From contig JAIXMF010000002.1 in the NCBI GenBank assembly GCA_025201365.1, forward strand, positions 1,736,001-1,800,000: a stretch of 64,000 nt of DNA. The letters run 5' to 3'. This stretch comes from Syncephalis plumigaleata. Lineage: Eukaryota > Zoopagomycota > Zoopagomycetes > Zoopagales > Piptocephalidaceae. Of the stretch, positions 14,321-30,222 are shown piece by piece. The first letter of the stretch is position 1. The number at the start of each line of letters is the position of its first letter. A program made the position numbers and the translations under genes. Under the pieces are notes generated by a model. That model was not told the DNA's origin. It worked only from the letters and a program-made list of their open reading frames with translations, and did not search any database.

Positions 14321-17300
14321 TTAATTTAATGTGCCACGACATTGTGATGATCCGCAAAGACAAGGAATCTTGTCCACTTCAATGGGGAACTTGTAATCAT
14401 ACGTGATCTCCTCGCCTTCCTCAATATCTTGTTTAGCATAGATGACAATCTTTTTCTCGCCATCTACCGTGATAATACGTGCAATACAATTGGGCTACGT
14501 ATTACATAGAAAATTAGTTAATAAATATTAATATGTAGTATGCTCGTAGAAACTTACTGCACAGCAATGATTAATGAATCGTGCCACGTTTCCCTTCTTT
14601 GTCGCGTCAATGACTGTGTCGTCATCAATACGAAATAGATAACTACTACCGATACCGCTCTTCTCGTATTGCTTCTCTCGGTGATCGGCCACCTTCTGAC
14701 GGATTACCTCGCCGATATACTCGATTACCATCTCCTTGGCTTCAATACGTTCCATGGCGAATAATCCCCAAGCGTGAATGGAGGAACGAGCAAAGCGTAA
14801 TTGTTTCTTACGTACGCGTAATTGATTGAATTTAAAGATATCCGAGTCACCGGTGGTTTGAACGGCTGGCGGTGCGGGTAGACTCTTTTGTGTGGTATTC
14901 GCTAATGAAATAGATGATGATGATGATGATGACATCGCTGCTGCAGCTACAAGTGCAGCGATTGAGCACCACGACGATTGGCATCCATACCGACCATCCA
15001 TTGACGATGATTGGCTCGGTTAAGACGAGAGGTAAGACGTGCCATGGCACCGGTTAATGCTATACGACGTGAATCCGGTAGTTGCTGATGACGAGTTGTC
15101 TTCGTTTTACGCATTAGCGCCAAGTCTAGAATACGTGTACGTGCACATCCCTCGTCGTTTGTCGTGGTATCGCTGGATTTAGCGTCATTATTATTCTCAT
15201 CGAGCTTGTCACGATTATTGAAAAACTCGAATACAGCCATTTCACCTTGTTCAGTAACTAATCGTTCTGCCGCTGTAGCGTATCGTTCATCTTCCATGCG
15301 TATCTCCTCGGTACATGTATTCGTGGCGTTAGATGAACGTTTACGATTAATACGATTTGTTGTCGTGGTTGTTGCTGTTCCTGTTGTTGCACGACCACTT
15401 GCTGATGTAGTATTGGATCCCTTTGTCTTTGTCTCGGTTGACTGTGTGGTAATGGTCTTTGCCTTTGTCTTGATAACAGGCGCTTGATCATCATCGGTAT
15501 CAAGTTCCATTGCTTCATCTGTTTCCTCCATAGTTGCTTGTTTGTCATCCTTGTACATTGCTTCCGTTTCACTCTGACTATTACTCAAATGAACGCCATC
15601 TTCATCGGATTCGCTACTACTTGTAAATGCTACATGACGTCGTCGTTCATCGTGTTGATCAGTTGACGACAGTCTATTTCTCGAGGTTGATTGTGAATGT
15701 CGTCGCTGTTTAGCGGGTCTACGTCCATCCATGAATGAATCCCAGTCTGGTTCGGATCCTGATTCAAACTCTGAATCATAGCCATGAACATTGTTGTACG
15801 AGCGAGCAATACCCGATTCATCTCTACGTTGTGCTCTACTTCGTTTACTACTAGTACGATCATGATCGTGATGATGATGATGATGATGATGACGATGACG
15901 TGCATCGGGTGATGAAGGTGGTGAGGAAATGAGAACCAGCACGACGAGAACGATCACTATCACGATATCTACCATTATGATGATCGTGCAATAATGATGA
16001 TGACGACGAATGTTTCTCTCGAGGAGCGGGCTGCTTCTTAAATCGTGGTAATGAACTAAGAATCGATGAAATCAATGGATTCTCAGTGGGGCTGATGATG
16101 TCGATGATCTCGCTACTGTATCCATTGGTTCGTCTGTCGTCTTTACTGAGTCATTGCTTCATTCTCTTCATCCGGTACTTGTCGCATTGATACACGTCGT
16201 GTGGCATGAGCACTACGAACAGTCGATTCGTAAAAATCGAATATACGTCCTGATATGATTTTGTTTGTTACATCGGATATGAATGCATCGAGTAGGTTAT
16301 CCTTGATGTGACATGTTGTCTCTGTGATTAATCGACGATCAAGTGCCTCCTGTAGATAGGCCGAGTTCTTGTGTTTACTCTGCGCATCACGTCGTCGTTC
16401 TGCATCGGCTGAACAATCGCCATTGCCACATAGCATGGTTCAGTACGGAATTCTAGAGCAAGTCTACGTCCAAACAGATGCTTTCCATCCATAACAAGAT
16501 GACAACGACGAGCATCGCTCTTTGAATGGAAATGAACATGCCAATCACCATCATCTAAAGCAATCTAGCAAATATAACTAATTAGTAAATAGCAAGTGAT
16601 AATGACAGAGTATTATACTTACTCCAATAGGACCGAATCGTTCAAATTCTCGTAGTAGTTCAGCCGATGTAGTTCTATTGGTATAGATCGTTGCTAAAGA
16701 ATAGACAAGCACCTGATTTCTACGTGAAATAACATGCCAGTTAATTACTACTACTATAATATATATATATATATATGGCTTACCTTTGCAAACTTGTTCT
16801 AAACTTCTCTGATGTCATCTCCATTTTACCGCTACTCTTTGGTAGATCTTTACTAGTCACCGCTGTAATAGTCGTGGTCGTGTGTATAGCGGTTGATGTT
16901 GTCGTTGGTTCAACTATCTCACCATCATCTAGTGCACCTTCCTCCGGTTCACTTGGTGGATCGGGTGACTTCTCTGGAAGTGGTGGTGGCGGTGGCGGTG
17001 GAGGAGGTAGTGGTGGCGGTTGTACATTAACTGATCTCGATCTTGACCGTGACCTTGACCGTGATCTTGATGATGTCGAGCGATTGTAGTAGTCGGTTTA
17101 CGCCCACTACCGCTATGTTCTTTATCATCCCGTGATAATCGATTCGATTCATGTCGCTCTGTTAACTTGTGTCTACTCGTAGTGTCGCTGTATAATAATC
17201 TATTATCACCGGTAAAGTTATATCCCATAGGATTTGCTAGATTAGATGGCCAGCCTGGCGAAGCATAACTCGAATAATACGGATCAACCATATTCGGTAC

Positions 17301-18748
17301 AACATAAGAGGATAGCGATGTATGAGACAAAGGTGATGTAGATGTATGATGTGAGGGATGATGTGGATGATGATTATGTAACCAGAATGATGTAGGAGGA
17401 GGAGGAGGAACTGTTGCTGTTGTTGCTGCTGCCGCTGCTCCTATCATACCATATGCTGATGGAGGTAAGGTGGAGGTATAGGAGGTGATATCATTGATGT
17501 TGACGTATCAGTAAATGGCAATGTCGATGTTACCGATTCATATCCACTTGTATTCACACTATTACTGCTATATTTCCGATTATAGTTGGTGCGATTACTC
17601 AAATAGGGTTGATGACTAGATGATGATACTTGAGATATTGCACTAGATTGTAATGGTGTCGCGTCATTATTACTAGATGAAGTTACATTATGTGAATGTG
17701 ATGGCCGTGGCGTAGATAATGGTTTTGTTACGAGATTTTATTGCTGCTAGTATGATTATCATTGTTATTATCGTTCAATATTGTAGATTTGTATGTATCA
17801 TCAGCTGGTGTGGGAATTCCATATCGGTGTCTTTCTCAGCCAATGCAGTCTCCACTGTTTGGCGTAGTTTTTCACCTAATACATAAATGTTTGATTAATA
17901 ACAGTGATAGTGTAATAGTAAATGAACCACTTACCTGTTAAATCAACTTGAACTGAAATCGATTGTCCTCGTAACAAATGTCCATTTGCTTTCTCGGCTA
18001 CAAATGCCGCTAACGATCGGTGTTTTCCATGTTTCTCGGATGCATCGTAAACAACGCGTGCAATACCCAAACTGCCACCGTACGAGGACATCTCTCCAGT
18101 TTCAACTTTTCTATCGTACCATATTGTAGAAAATGAGCACGTAATAGATTAATGGGCAGCATGGTAGGAATGTTGGTAACTAATACTGCTCCTCTGCCGA
18201 TAATATGCTTGTCTAGATATATATATATATCGAATCCATTATTAGAGAATAGTAGAATAATATCATTGAGATGCCGTACTATATACCTATATCTATATCT
18301 ACACTTACATTATATCTCACAATCTTGAATTCAGTTATTAGTGCACGTTTCCCGGTAATTCGCGTGTTTGGTGTTTTATAAGCTAAACGTGGATCGCGCA
18401 CTTCCACCATCTACAAATAGTCAAATGGAATAAAGAAACGATTATCGCATGGATTATAGTTAGTAGTATTATTACAATAAGCAAAAATAATCTAGCGAGC
18501 TATTAGACTAGTTGATAATAGACTTGGTTCGCGTAATCACATGTAGTAATCCACGCTTTAGTGCAGTAAGGAAACCGCTATCGTCTACGTACCTTCTCAC
18601 CATACTCGCCGTTAAAACGATACTGCTTCTTGGCTTCATTGTTATTATTACTACTCGCGCCACTCGTTTGCAATTGTGGATCGCTTATAAGTAACCAATC
18701 AGGGCGAGCTTTACGATCAGCACGATCGACAAACGAGAGCCCGCTCAT
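14321..18748 (-). CDS. SET1: Histone H3-K4 methyltransferase Set1 (COMPASS catalytic subunit)
   Basis: Nuclear H3K4 methyltransferase. Seen from the N-terminus (ATG at 18,748, [18 protein letters not shown]): a [17 protein letters not shown] segment, an RRM-like region at about 17,940-18,360, a Pro/Ser/Thr-rich linker (a run of nine prolines near 17,000), a second RNA-binding-like segment near 16,440-16,700, a His/Ser-rich acidic stretch, an N-SET region with ARTR near 15,140, then the SET domain with [45 protein letters not shown] and [10 protein letters not shown], and a post-[16 protein letters not shown] at the very end. The AdoMet- and zinc-binding residues expected of SET/post-SET are present. 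Offsets occur near 14,960 and in the low-complexity stretch at about 15,900-16,140. Domain order matches fungal Set1 and animal SETD1. Confidence 0.92.
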
Positions 18749-19507
18749 GATTTGTGTTTCTCGTCGTTTGCGGTCAATTCGTTATTCTTGTAGATACAAC
18801 GTATGTATGTATGCGTGTATGCTTGTATGCGTGTGTGTTTTGTGTGTTTGTGTTTGTGTATATGTATATGTTCTAGAGTATAGAATAAACGACAAGGTGG
18901 AATAGTGCCAGTTTAGTTAACGTGTAACTAGAAGTGATGTATTTACTTACGTAAGGTATTATCCACGATTAACGTCTACGTCGGCTACAAATAGTCAATA
19001 AACGTGCAGGAATAACCGATAGCATAGATGCTGTCAATACTCGTACGCACGTACGTAATGGTAATAGTAAATAGAACGAAAATACAATGCACGATCGCCA
19101 ATCAAGCGTGTTGAATGGAGTAAAAAGAATAATGAACGAGAGTGAGCGTACAAGAGTGAACGAGAGAGAGAGAGAGCATATAATGGCCATTATCAACGGA
19201 CATCTTGATCATTATTGGTGGATATGTAAAAAACAACATCCATCTATTACACGCTCTAATAAGGTGTCATTATTTTCTATCTAACATCTAATGACTAATG
19301 TATATATATATATAGCATGAATACATTCATGTAAACGCGAAATAATAAACTAATAAGCGATACTACTTAATGCTTTGCTGTATACATTACATAGTTATTA
19401 ATGAAATCAATATTGTTTATTTTTTCGAGTCAAAGTAAAAAGAATAGCAATCTAAGAAGTAGAACAGCCCGCATTAATAAATGTAATAGGGTTATTGTTG
19501 CGGACGG
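18749..19507. other. Intergenic, SET1 upstream region
   Basis: Holds the SET1 5' leader with a TG/TA-rich microsatellite near 18,800-18,870 and an ACTTAC at about 18,944 that could be the donor of a minus-strand 5'UTR intron. A GA run lies near 19,165. No coding sequence is convincing. Confidence 0.5.
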
Positions 19508-19968
19508 TTAGCGTGCACGACATAGTAGCTCGCCTCCTACATTACGTCGTACGGCCTCGTTGATCTCCAAAACACCATGACAAGTACCGACCATGACGAC
19601 TCTCCCGGCAATACAGGCTTAACTAGTCCTTGACGTTTGCCAGCGATTAGATTTTGCAACACACTCGTGGTACCGGTGACACGACGCGACGGCTTGCTAA
19701 TGACGCTCATGGACGTGAGTACCGGCTGATTCTGACGATACTTCAACTCGAGCCAGTAGCGACGAGAAGCGATATTTAAGTTGGTAGTGGGCACATACTC
19801 CTGATCTGGTCCTTTCTTATCGCCGCGCGCCACCGAAGCGATAAAGCCTTGCTCGTAGAGTACACGCGCAATAGCCAGATTCATACGCGTGGCCGGAATG
19901 GAGATCCGCGGCAAACGCGATTTAAAGCTATTTTCAATTTGCGAACAAATGTGATAGATTTGCGGCAT
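19508..19968 (-). CDS. MRPS8: Mitochondrial small-subunit ribosomal protein uS8 (bacterial S8-like)
   Basis: Structural protein of the mitochondrial small ribosomal subunit. Seen: an uninterrupted start MPQIYHICSQIENSFKSR (ATG at 19,968), the middle VLYEQGFIASVARGDKKGPD, LKYRQNQPVLTSMSVISKPSRRV, and a C-terminal S8 signature (GVLEINEAVRRNVGGELLCRAR) ending in TAA at 19,508. The C-terminal part is one base out of frame, with the offset near 19,601 after PVLPG, so a naive translation ends instead at 19,537 in an unrelated tail. Length is about 153 residues, typical for mitochondrial S8. It diverges from DDX41 with about 300 bp between. Confidence 0.88.
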
Positions 19969-20268
19969 TATTAGTAGTTATGTTGCTGCATCAAATAGGC
20001 ACACCGGTAATCTCAATGAGTTGACAAGTAGCGTATAGTCGTAGGCTTCGTCGATCTTCGTCAAAGTGTTCTCCTGCTAACCGCAATATGCTGCTGCTAT
20101 CGCTGCTGCTGCCGTGCTTATATACTGGTGAATAAAATAATGATCAACGAAGAAATAAAAAAAGAAGCGGTGAATTAGCAAGCACCAGAATATTGACTTG
20201 TTGCCCTTTCTCTTTATTAATCGTTTGTTAGCCATACACACACTACTATTCTTTTCCACTCATTAACA
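19969..20268. promoter_or_regulatory. Divergent intergenic region between uS8m and DDX41
   Basis: A 300-bp gap between oppositely oriented starts, so it must serve as promoter for both. It contains CTG-rich triplets near 20,090 and A/T-rich sequence near 20,150. No specific factor site can be named with confidence. Confidence 0.5.
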
Positions 20269-23135
<2,867 letters not shown>

Positions 23136-23291
23136 AATACATATATACAGCAGTAGAGGTTATTATTACAATTAGCAACATGAATAAAAAGAATACCATT
23201 TTATACTTTTACTGTTAATTTAATAGATACTTTATTATTATTATTAAAAAGATGTCACTGTTATTAATGCTATTAGATGATTATATACCAA

Positions 23292-23900
23292 TTAATCCCG
23301 GTATATGTTAAGTAGCACATTGCTAATGCAAGCAACTCCATCTCGAAATTCAACACAATCAATGAGGCGGTTCACCGGCGTATCATCAATGACAATAGTG
23401 AGGCTTCCTACCTCGCGACAACGATAATTGTATGACTGTAATGCACGGAATACGAGTTCCTAATACTTGCTAATGGTGCAACTATTCATTACAAGTCAAA
23501 TATCGTGTCTCTACCGTCATGATAGATATGCAAACAAGTAAACCTATAGCGCATCATCCCATTCCCTCCCATGATCATGAATAAAGAATCTGTCATCAAT
23601 GAGAATTGCATAACATTATCAACGCGAATCGCATACTTGTATATGTCATTCACGCTTCATGCTCCAAACGTGATATATCGTGTTAATGTAAGGTGACGCG
23701 TACCACCGAGCAACTACGGGGTATCATGTCGTCAGGGTGTCTTTGAGTATCACATTTAACGACCGGTCAAAGACTCTGCACGCGAACATCAGAGCCTAAT
23801 ACTGATCGAACGAGCCACACACCCACTGGCGTGCGATGTCGTGATCAGACGATTTAGACACCGTAGAAACACCGGTCATATCATACAGATTGCCATTGAT
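23292..23900 (-). pseudogene. Unrecognised minus-strand gene or gene remnant
   Basis: I do not recognise this. The last 55 codons (23,459 down to a TAA at 23,292) form a clean exon-like segment with SYNYRCREVGSLTIVIDD and NRLIDCVEFRDGVACISN, preceded by a TAG acceptor. Upstream, about 23,500-23,665 reads open with SLFMIMGGNGMMRYRF and LHIYHDGRDTIFDL. Further upstream (23,700-23,900) only short open fragments with interleaved stops remain, and no start is evident. It could be the 3' end of a decayed orphan gene or a multi-exon gene carrying indels. A CCAATTAGC element at 24,530 lies upstream in the right orientation. Confidence 0.35.
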
Positions 23901-25068
23901 GCTGTTGCAACAAGACAACAAGTACGATTGAATATACACACGCTCAAATATCATGATGAATTTAATTTATTTACTTCCATAATAAATTCATCTATCTATA
24001 ATTACTAGATTTATTTCATTATCCATTATAATAATAACTAACCAACAAGCTAGTTATTATCATATACAGACTAGAAATGCATCATGATAACTATGAAATA
24101 AAACGAAGATAAAACGAGAATAAACAAAGAAAATCCATAATTTATTTCAGCGGTAAGATTAGGGTTAGGCTGAAGACTTTCGCCTTCAAAGACAAGCATG
24201 AACCAGCGTAGCAAGCGCTCAAGGTCAACAGAAACATATATATATCACGTATGAAGCCGTAAATGCCAGAAATTAACCGGGTATACTCACCAATAACCGT
24301 CATGTATACTATACAATGATACGTGTATATACTATACATAAACAACAGATATTATTTTACCCAGCATGCTGTAAAACGAACATATTATTGATGGAACATA
24401 TTCATATAAGTAAGCAACTGGGAGAACGGGCGATAAGAAACGTAGACGATCATTGACGCGTAATGCACAAAATAAAAGAAAAGATTCATCGTCAACTTGT
24501 AGTTTTTACTGTTTTACTAGTTTATATTACCAATTAGCGTTGTTCGCCTTTCTTTGGTCTTCCTAATAATAGTTGTTTAATTAATGGTCTTAACGAATGT
24601 GTAAACCTACTATTTATTCATAAAAAACAAAAGGTGAGCTGCGCTAATTGGCTGGAAAGTTTTGTATTGTATATACGATGTTTGAATCTAGCTGAATATC
24701 ACTATCCATGCTTGATTGACAAATCGTTTACTATCATAACTATTTATTAGTCTACTTTGCTTTACTCTAAATACTCGATGATTATACGTAGATATCGGCT
24801 AGTTATACTTTAGCAATGGATAAACATCGAAATCAATGGTTGATACACGTGCATTATCCAAAAATACTAATGAACTCGGAGTAGACATGATATAAATTGT
24901 TTGCCACATGCTCAATAAAAAGAAAAGAAAAGAAAGAACGCGATAATCACCATATAAATGCAATCATAACAATCATCGCATCAATTTTACACTACATTCT
25001 CTCAACAATACTCGCTTACTCTTACGATTTCAAGACTTTACAGATAAAGAAAGATTTAATACTGCATT
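23901..25068. other. Intergenic, A/T-rich, with inverted CCAAT-type elements
   Basis: No gene seen on either strand. CCAATTAGC at 24,530-24,538 and its inverse GCTAATTGG at 24,643-24,651 face outward toward the flanking orphan genes. An 11-bp telomere-like TTAGGGTTAGG occurs near 24,160 but is too short to mean much. Confidence 0.45.
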
Positions 25069-26175
25069 ATGTATCTCAATACAAGTGTGATCAGTATAGC
25101 AACTGTTGTTGCCATGTTATTCATGAATACAGAAACATCAGCCGGGATTTTTGATAGGTTATTAGCGAAACCAGGCAAGCATATACCACATACCAGTTAT
25201 AATTGCATTATACTAACTTAACATATAATGTTTAGGTAAACCGGATTTCTATCAAAAGCAACAGCTTGGTGAATGGAATGCCTTTAATCAAGCCGGGCTT
25301 AAACTCAACAATATCTATTTCGCATCAAATGGAGTCGACTATTTAACGGGAAAGATGAAGGCACCAAGATGGAACAGTTATAGTATTAAAACTGAGATAA
25401 AGGAGAGAGCAGCATTTATTACATGCGTGGTTCCGCATTCATTCTACGATAAGACATTGGCAAAGTTATATCCGGTAATATACACCAGCAATATGTGTGC
25501 ATTTCCTACGAGCTAATACATGAATTTGTAGAATATCATCTTGTACAACAACCAGAATGATGATACGATGACAATGGCAGAAATTTACCATTCTAGAGGC
25601 TATTTCAGCTTTTCAACTGGTGAAAAGAAATGCTACGTTAGTGATTCGGTATGTAAGGGTGCGCTCAGCGAGGATGTTCAGACAAGATACTCGCTTAGTG
25701 GTCGGTATAGATTCGATAGAAACTCGCTGGAACATGCCATAACATCAATTGCGAACAGTATGTGTATACCAGTTACCTCTATACATATGCTAACATTGTT
25801 GTTGTTGTTGCTGTTGTTTAGTAATAATCAATCTAGGGCTTAGTGATATAGCCTATGATATTAACGTTAACAGTAGGTTATAGAATCGAGTAACATGATA
25901 GATAATACCCGTTCTAAATCATTATTTGTTTATTAGATATTTGCTTTAATTCTGAAGGAGAGGTGGTACTACTAAGATACGATCAGGCTAAGTCATTAAG
26001 CCATTTAGACTATAACGCCGTCAGTGATATGAATATCAATCTTTATGCAGTATTCGATGCACTATGTAAAAAGACTGTCATTATTAATGAAACAGATTCT
26101 TATAACCATTGTAAAGAAAATCTAATATTGAGATATAAAAAAAGAGACTGGCTTGAAATATATCTTGCCCGGTGA
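25069..26175 (+). CDS. Secreted protein of unknown function, multi-exon
   Basis: Not recognised. The first exon (ATG at 25,069) gives a signal peptide, MYLNTSVISIATVVAMLFMN, followed by TETSAGIFDRLLAKP, and ends in phase 1 at a GC donor (CAG then GCAAGC) with a TAG acceptor at about 25,235. Further exons contribute GEWNAFNQAGLKLNNIYFA, PRWNSYSIKTEIKERAAF, ILYNNQNDDTMTMAEIYH, RGYFSFSTGEKKCYVSDS, a short exon with NLGLSDIAYDINV, and a last exon with NICFNSEGEVVLLRYDQA through RDWLEIYLAR and TGA. Total about 265 residues with a handful of cysteines (CVV, KCYV, VCKG, NICF, LCKK, HCKE) suggesting disulfides. The open frame is kept across all five inferred introns, which supports a live gene. A secreted enzyme or effector is possible; no family motif was found. 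Confidence 0.7.
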
Positions 26176-26213
26176 TTCTTTCTTTATGGAATAAACATAC
26201 TGCTACATTCATT
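26172..26213 (+). repeat. 42-bp direct repeat, copy 1 (over the stop codon of the secreted-protein gene)
   Basis: Starts GTGATTCTTTCTTTATGGAA and is repeated at 30,515-30,556 with one mismatch. Copy 1 includes the TGA of the secreted-protein gene and its early 3'UTR with an AATAAA signal. Confidence 0.9.
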
Positions 26214-26444
26214 GTAAGTGACGCCATAGTTGATGCCATTTTATTCTATGAGCACACGAAAATAACATCTGTACTACCATGTGTATTGGAACAATGATGA
26301 TGCTACGTCAATGGCCTAGTTGTCAGTTTCCGTTCTTGTTCAATAGTATTTGTTATCTAGTGTATAAGTTGTTGTTGTTGTTGTTTGCATAAATACCGCC
26401 TAGTCTATTAAGGGCGCTTTCATATTGTAGTAACCTCGTACGTA

Positions 26445-29400
26445 ATGAGCACACAGTCTGCACATCTTGTGGATAAACTGCAGCAAGGTGAGAGGCTACT
26501 GTCTCGACAACTAGAATGCACAGTCAATTCCGCTCATTCCACCTTACAACTGGGCCGTGCCTACTTTTACTTCCCGCCTAATAGTGGTGAGGTACTGCCG
26601 GCAACTAGGGAGGACTGCAACACGTATACACTATGTGCCAACCACGAGGATAGTCTTCTACTTGCCGGTATAGCGGTGTTTAAGCTTGAACCGATAAATG
26701 GAAAGTGTTTACATGAAATTTATGCGACTGTTGCTTTCGATACCGGTGCTGAACATAATGAACCGCCGCAACTATGTGCTCGCTTCATCGTCACAGAGCG
26801 TGGTGTTGATTTCAGCTGTAGCCCAGAGCGGTTGAGACACTACTACGAACGATCCATTTCACATGCACTTCGACCTATACAAAGTCCTCAGCTTATACAG
26901 GAAAGTCATTTGATGCGACATTTGCTCTTGAATGTTGGATGGACCGATCAAGTTCGACTAGACCGTTTGAGTTGCGTGTCTCGTTGCTACCATCAACTGA
27001 GAGGAGTAGCGGTAACATACTTGATATGGAGTATTTGGAGTTACCATAGTAAGTTGTGCCAATGTTGCTATAGTCTACTCATTAATCATGACACATTTAG
27101 TCCTGGAGGAGGAGGAGAAGGACAGCCAATGTCAGTTAGATCATCAACGATAGATGTTGGTAGGATATCATGCCAGTAAACTAAAGCTAATATCCATGAC
27201 TAATTATAGTTGAGTAGATGCTTTTGCAGATGAAGACGAATGCGAAGATGATTTTGCATACGATAATCGCATGATGGATCATTTCTCGCAACACATGGAA
27301 TCGATGCATCTTGCAACAGGTCTCGATAGTCAACATGCTGAACTCATTAGAGAACATCAAAATGAATCCTATACTAGTGGATCGACTGGCACTTGTGTAT
27401 CAATGACAATTGCTAATAATCATCCGCTGGTCACACTTACTGGACGACATCAGTACACGCATGAGGGGACAATTGAAATGGAACCTACCGACTCGATTGA
27501 CCATGGGAAGACACAAGAATATCGAGCAACAAATCGTGGTGCAAAAGATACGGCAGCTGTTGTCGTGTATGAAGTGAAATCAACGCATCATTCGGCTTCA
27601 GTGCCATCACGGCCATATCATCGATTGTTCCTAGCAGTGGCATGTCGTAACAAGATAGAAAAGCAAAGATCAGCCTCAACAAAATATACAACCGAGAGTA
27701 TTGAGGAGAGGGCAGACATGGCCAACATTCATGAGACGTGTGTATTCCTGTTTCGTTCTGATAGTCCAAACTTCCCGGAATACGACTTGCTATTGAAGCG
27801 ATTCTACGAGCGTTATGCCGTCCATTTATTAGCACCTATAAGCGATGACGACACCACTAGCTGGATATATTTGCTTGATAATGACACATCATTCGTTGTT
27901 CAGTTTAGTCAGATACAAAATGGGAATAGTGCAACAACTAGAGTATCCATTGAAGAGACATCCAAGGAATACACGGACAACAACAACAACAACAACAACA
28001 ACAGGAGCGTATCTTCATTTCCCAATCAAATACTGATGCTTGGTCCTGTATTGGACATACCATTAAGTGGATTCAGGTATGCCAATGAATGGATAGTAAT
28101 AGTGATGATGATGATGCTAATACCATGCTAGTTGGCATTGTTCTAATGCTTTTATTGAAATTGCCAAAGAAATCGAAGCAACTATGTCGTGGAAGCCAAG
28201 TCAAGCCATCCAGTTGATTGAGAATGCTACTGATCGACTAGAACTGACTATTGTGCCAATATGGTCAAGTGATCATTTTGAACTTTTATCGAATGATACC
28301 AATTCCAGCAAACCATTACCTCAAAACAAGTATGAAATATGTCAAGTCAATACAACTAACTCCTCTGCCAATAAGTGTCTGGCAATTTATCATCTGAGTA
28401 ATGTATCGACAACAGCAAGTCTAATGGACGATCCACTCGATGGAACTATTATGATTGTACACCATCACAACTATCTTACGGCATTAACGGTGATATCGGT
28501 GAATAACATCCAGCGTGATCAACTCATTAATCATGTAGTGCCATCTCTGGAGAACAAAGGAATCGTCAATTACTTTGGTAGTATGATCCCGGCATATCGG
28601 TACATCTCCCTTGATGAATCAACTCGAATGTGTATCAAGGCATTCCGTGCACATCCCGAATCCAACGACAAAGAACACATTACTAAGCCGGCAGTCATTA
28701 CCGTGTCAGTGATTGACCAGCTGCACGAGGAATACAACAAAGCGGAAGTCAACACGGTAAGCGTAAACTACGATGTCATCAAGTAACATGCGATGCTTAC
28801 TTGTAACTAGAGTGTCGTAAACAATTCGATTCAGCCACTATTTCGTATTCATCATGACATCGAACACGAAGGATTCTCGCTGGAACATCCATCAGAATGG
28901 TGTATCGGATACACTCGAGAAAAGAGCAATGAAGAGTCGAACAATGCTAGTATACTGTTGGAAGACGCGGATATCATTCAGCATGTCAGAAATACCAGTG
29001 ACAGCATGGAGGAAGGGATAATTCCATGGAATATTTGTTACTTCATAATGACGGTACATCAAATGCGGATAATAAGATATCGTTATTCACGCGTGTTTAT
29101 TCACAAGGATCATCCGGGACCATCATCGATGTCAACATGCAATGGCAGCAAGGCAAGCATCTAGTAATGAATGACGGTGCAAGTATAAACACGAGCTACA
29201 CGCTGGATAATAATGTCGATCGACAGATGCTTGTTCAAGGATATACACCTAGCAATGATCGTTGTTTACTATCAATGTATTTGATCGAGATACCGAGTAC
29301 TAAATCTTATGACATTCTATTCCTAGCAACAAACAGTCTGGTAGAGGTGAGTGGTAGTAATCATACAATGATCGTCATCTTACAACACATAGATGCGAGA

Positions 29401-30222
29401 GATCATGCGTGCAGCATTATCCAAGTTGATATGATCGACCACCTATTTGATGAGCCACTCTATATGTCTGTAAGTGATACTTGCTGCTTTCATTGCCAAT
29501 ACATATGAATATGTAGATATGCTAATGAGTAACTTGATAGATCGATGAGGAGGATAGCACAAATGTAGAACATACTACTACTGATGATAATAATAATGTG
29601 GTATCCAATAATACAGCGGTAGAACTAGTCAATAGTATAATATTTATACGTGATTATATGGCAGTGTATACTCATAGTGCGGATGTATTACATAATCATC
29701 CGGCCTCGATTTCAATCAACAACACGAACGAAGGTTTTATTATATGGCAAATTCAATTAGCCAATATTAGAGCGGAAGACGACATGGAGCATGTGCAGCA
29801 TTATTTAGGTTTAATGTGGAAGAATGTCACATCCGAAGCTAATCGACAAACTAGAAATATCAGTGTTTGTGCATTTATATCGGACGAGGAAATATCGTTG
29901 GATGAAACGGAACTTGCAGATATTATGCAATACATGGAGTCGGCATCCTTGCCTACAAATAATAACAAATATATGTATACATTACCGACTGGCGAATGCT
30001 TTGGTATTTCCATTGATATGCCAGATGATCCTGCAGCAGATATTGGTGTACGTCTTTACCAAAAGGTTACCTGTCTCGCAATAACAATGCTAAAGGATTC
30101 AGCAAACTAAAAAGCATGATATTGAACTTGTCAAAAAAACCATACGGGTAAGTAGTTACTAGCAGCATAGCAATAACTAATCATATGTCATTAGATTTAC
30201 GAGCAAATCATCATGTCATTGA
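26445..30222 (+). CDS. Giant orphan protein with an F-box-like motif
   Basis: Unknown function, about 1,150 residues. The start MSTQSAHLVDKLQQGERLL (26,445) follows a T-rich leader. Near residue 165 is an F-box-like segment, LLLNVGWTDQVRLDRLSCVSRC then YHQLRG. The remainder is made of recurring strand-rich blocks, for example RLFLAVACRNK, TIMIVHHHNYLTALTVISV, SYDILFLATNSLVEVSG and GFIIWQIQLANIRAED, which may be diverged copies of one domain about 200 residues long. Introns lie near 27,050-27,230, 28,080-28,130, 28,755-28,810 and 29,470-29,540. The obvious reading ends at a TAA at 30,110. A one-base offset there would let the last exon run on through KGFSKLKSMILNLSKKPYG and one more intron to TGA at 30,220. 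A long AAC run near 27,985 encodes polyasparagine. Confidence 0.65.

Noticed and set aside
14947-15975. A separate membrane protein starting [17 protein letters not shown]
   Set aside because: That start is an out-of-frame artefact of a triplet-rich stretch. The rest of the frame is the charged linker and N-SET region of SET1.
24160-24172. Telomere-like TTAGGGTTAGG as an interstitial telomere
   Set aside because: Fewer than two repeat units in A/T-rich DNA; expected by chance.
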